A model generated the notes under the pieces. The model ran no database searches. It had not been told where the DNA came from and saw nothing but the letters and a program-made list of their open reading frames with translations. The translations under genes were made by a program, and so were the position numbers. This document shows positions 61,028 through 64,000 of a stretch of DNA of 64,000 nucleotides, one piece after another. Location: positions 1-64,000 of the forward strand of contig NZ_MBEI01000032.1 in NCBI RefSeq assembly GCF_001953985.1, in the 5' to 3' direction. Origin of the DNA: Mycobacterium colombiense (GTDB lineage: Bacteria; Actinomycetota; Actinomycetes; Mycobacteriales; Mycobacteriaceae). Positions within the stretch are counted from its first letter, which is position 1. Every line of letters begins with the position of its first letter.

Positions 61028-62986
61028 GTGTGTGGTCTGCTGGCGTTCGTTGCCGCCCCGGAGGGCTCCGACAAGGAAACGGCCGCCGCCCGCGCCGACA
61101 ACGCCATCGCGCGCGCATCGCACTCGATGCGCCACCGCGGGCCCGACGAGCCCGGCACCTGGGTGGACCCCGACACCGACGGCTCGGTCGTCTTCGGCTT
61201 CAACCGGCTCTCCATCATCGACATCGCGCATTCGCACCAGCCGCTGCGCTGGGGGCCGCCCGAGGCGCCCGACCGCTACGTGCTGGTGTTCAACGGCGAG
61301 ATCTACAACTACCTCGAGCTGCGCGAGGAACTGGCCGGCCGGCACGGCGCCGTCTTCGCCACCGACGGTGACGGCGAGGCCGTCGTCGCCGGATATCACT
61401 ACTGGGGCACCGACGTCTTGACGCGGCTGCGCGGCATGTTCGCGTTCGCGCTGTGGGACACCGTCACTCGCGAATTGTTCTGCGCCCGTGATCCTTTCGG
61501 CATCAAGCCGCTGTTCATGGCGACCGGCACCGGCGGCACGGCGGTGGCGAGCGAGAAGAAGTGCCTGCTGGACCTGGCCGAGCTGGTCGGGTTCGACACC
61601 GGGATCGACGAACGGGCCGTGCAGCACTACACCGTCCTGCAGTACGTGCCCGAGCCCGAGACGCTGCACCGTGGGGTGCGCAGGCTGGAGTCGGGCTGCT
61701 ACGCCCGGATCCGCCCCGACCTCCTGCAACCGGAGGTCACCCGCTATTTCGTGCCGCGCTTCGCCGCCGTGCCGATCACCCGCGGCACCGAACAGGCCCG
61801 CTACGACGAGATCACCGCGGTGCTCGAGGACTCGGTGGCCAAGCACATGCGCGCCGACGTCACCGTCGGGGCGTTCCTGTCCGGGGGGATCGACTCGACC
61901 GCCATCGCGGCGCTGGCCATCCGGCACAACCCGCGGCTGATCACGTTCACCACCGGCTTCGAGCGGGAGGGCTTCTCCGAGATCGACGTCGCGGTGGCCT
62001 CGGCCGAGGCGATCGGGGCCCGCCACATCGCCAAGGTGGTCAAGCCCGACGAGTTCGTCGCCGCCCTGCCCGAGATCGTCTGGTATCTCGACGAGCCGGT
62101 GGCCGACCCGGCGCTGGTGCCGCTGTTCTTCGTCGCCCGGGAGGCCCGCAAGCACGTCAAGGTGGTGTTGTCCGGCGAGGGCGCCGACGAGTTGTTCGGC
62201 GGCTACACGATCTATCGAGAGCCGTTATCGCTCAAACCCTTTGACTATCTGCCGCGGCCGCTGCGGCGATCGGTGGGCAAGATGAGCAAGCCGCTGCCCG
62301 AGGGGATGCGGGGCAAGAGCCTGCTGCACCGCGGCTCCCTGACGCTCGAGGAGCGCTACTACGGCAATGCCCGCAGCTTCTCCGACGCGCAGCTGCGCGA
62401 CGTGCTGCCCGGGTTCCGCCCGCAGTGGACCCACACCGACGTCACCGCGCCGGTGTACGCCGAATCGGCGGGCTGGGATCCCGTGGCCCGCATGCAGCAC
62501 ATCGACCTGTTCACCTGGTTGCGCGGCGACATCCTGGTCAAGGCCGACAAGATGACGATGGCCAACTCGCTGGAGCTCCGGGTGCCGTTCCTGGACCCCG
62601 AGGTGTTCGCCGTCGCCTCCCGATTGCCGGTTGAGGCGAAGATCACCCGCACGACGACGAAGTACGCGCTGCGGCGCGCGCTGGAGCCGATCGTCCCGGC
62701 GCACGTGCTGCACCGGCCCAAGCTCGGATTCCCGGTGCCGATCCGGCACTGGCTGCGCGCCGGCGAGCTGCTGGAGTGGGCCTACGCGACGGTGGACGCC
62801 TCGCAGGCCGAGCATCTGGTCGACAAGGCCGCCGTGCGCCGGATGCTCGACGATCACCGCAACGGCGTCAGCGATCACAGCCGCCGGCTGTGGACGCTGC
62901 TGATCTTCATGCTCTGGCACGCGATCTTCGTCGAGCACAGCGTAGTGCCCCAGATCAGCGAGCCGCACTACCCCGTGCAGCTCTAG
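61028..62986 (+). CDS. asnB: asparagine synthetase (glutamine-hydrolysing) AsnB
   Basis: 652 residues, the length known from M. tuberculosis. Cys2 nucleophile in '[10 protein letters not shown]'. Glutaminase domain with '[20 protein letters not shown]', '[20 protein letters not shown]' and '[14 protein letters not shown]'. Synthetase domain: '[20 protein letters not shown]' (PP-loop SGGxDS), '[20 protein letters not shown]', '[20 protein letters not shown]'. GTG 61028 follows CATACT at 8 nt, so leaderless and Cys2 stays at the mature N-terminus after Met removal. Mycobacterial AsnB may also amidate wall mDAP-related substrates (LtsA-like). Confidence 0.96.
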   Translation: MCGLLAFVAAPEGSDKETAAARADNAIARASHSMRHRGPDEPGTWVDPDTDGSVVFGFNRLSIIDIAHSHQPLRWGPPEAPDRYVLVFNGEIYNYLELREELAGRHGAVFATDGDGEAVVAGYHYWGTDVLTRLRGMFAFALWDTVTRELFCARDPFGIKPLFMATGTGGTAVASEKKCLLDLAELVGFDTGIDERAVQHYTVLQYVPEPETLHRGVRRLESGCYARIRPDLLQPEVTRYFVPRFAAVPITRGTEQARYDEITAVLEDSVAKHMRADVTVGAFLSGGIDSTAIAALAIRHNPRLITFTTGFEREGFSEIDVAVASAEAIGARHIAKVVKPDEFVAALPEIVWYLDEPVADPALVPLFFVAREARKHVKVVLSGEGADELFGGYTIYREPLSLKPFDYLPRPLRRSVGKMSKPLPEGMRGKSLLHRGSLTLEERYYGNARSFSDAQLRDVLPGFRPQWTHTDVTAPVYAESAGWDPVARMQHIDLFTWLRGDILVKADKMTMANSLELRVPFLDPEVFAVASRLPVEAKITRTTTKYALRRALEPIVPAHVLHRPKLGFPVPIRHWLRAGELLEWAYATVDASQAEHLVDKAAVRRMLDDHRNGVSDHSRRLWTLLIFMLWHAIFVEHSVVPQISEPHYPVQL

Positions 62987-62999
62987 GGCTGGGCCCGCT

Positions 63000-63998
<999 letters not shown>

Positions 63999-64000
63999 AA

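Noticed and set aside
60872..62155. Extension of CtaC upstream of its GTG
   Set aside because: Antisense to asnB; the lipobox signal sequence and the SD place the true start at 60871.

Overview
The window is a GC-rich chromosomal segment from a mycobacterium. Gene order and protein sequences follow the M. tuberculosis interval Rv2140c to Rv2202c almost gene for gene, but the IS6110 and IS1558 copies found there in M. tuberculosis are missing and a few other genes occupy the gaps. A slow grower near the M. avium complex is my best guess; this rests on remembered sequences, not on a search. M. tuberculosis locus names below are assigned from memory of those orthologues.

Layout. 1-1065: end of a REP13E12/DUF222 repeat-family gene plus a second truncated copy. 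1206-4784: PEBP-like protein, M20 peptidase, tRNA-Leu(GAG), a two-helix membrane peptide, a phosphoribosyltransferase and a small membrane protein. 4876-26352: the whole division and cell wall (dcw) cluster on the minus strand. Read from its 5' end it is mraZ, rsmH, an FtsL-like gene, pbpB, murE, murF, mraY, murD, ftsW, murG, murC, ftsQ, ftsZ, pgeF, yggS, sepF, yggT, wag31. Most neighbours overlap by ATGA or GTGA. There is no ftsA; SepF and Wag31 are the local FtsZ-linked and polar-growth factors. mraZ is preceded by tandem MraZ-type boxes.

26764-33074: DUF3040 protein, GNAT acetyltransferase, LppM, an MTHFR-like protein, the prenyl synthase IdsA2, the mannosyltransferase MptA and a DNA-binding protein. 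33155-36029: the Ser/Thr kinase PknL and an FAD-dependent oxidoreductase that M. tuberculosis lacks here. 36026-49307: DAHP synthase, RNase AS, and envelope lipid and glycan genes (LM/LAM mannosyltransferase, acyltransferase, FadD15, PimB'), with a P-loop ATPase, two SRPBCC proteins, a putative metallopeptidase and an NlpC/P60 hydrolase. 49479-62986: an exonuclease/GIY-YIG protein, trpD, then the bcc-aa3 respiratory genes (ctaE-qcrCAB on plus, ctaC-ctaF on minus) with mmpS3, and asnB. 63024-63995: adenosine kinase.

The common theme is envelope growth: lipid II synthesis and its transport and polymerisation at the septum, PIM/LM/LAM glycolipids, peptidoglycan hydrolysis, and the terminal oxidase supercomplex. 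Almost everything is conserved mycobacterial core, and I found no clearly new multi-gene system. The most useful new observations are at fine scale: two opposed MraZ-box clusters, a P-loop ATPase and a prenyl synthase that appear to start at CTG, a relay mini-ORF between qcrC and qcrA, a 126-bp tail-to-tail overlap of an exonuclease gene with trpD, a 12-bp minisatellite in qcrB, an 8-bp CTAGGC tandem repeat, and a run of leaderless genes with the -10 box 6-8 nt before the start codon.
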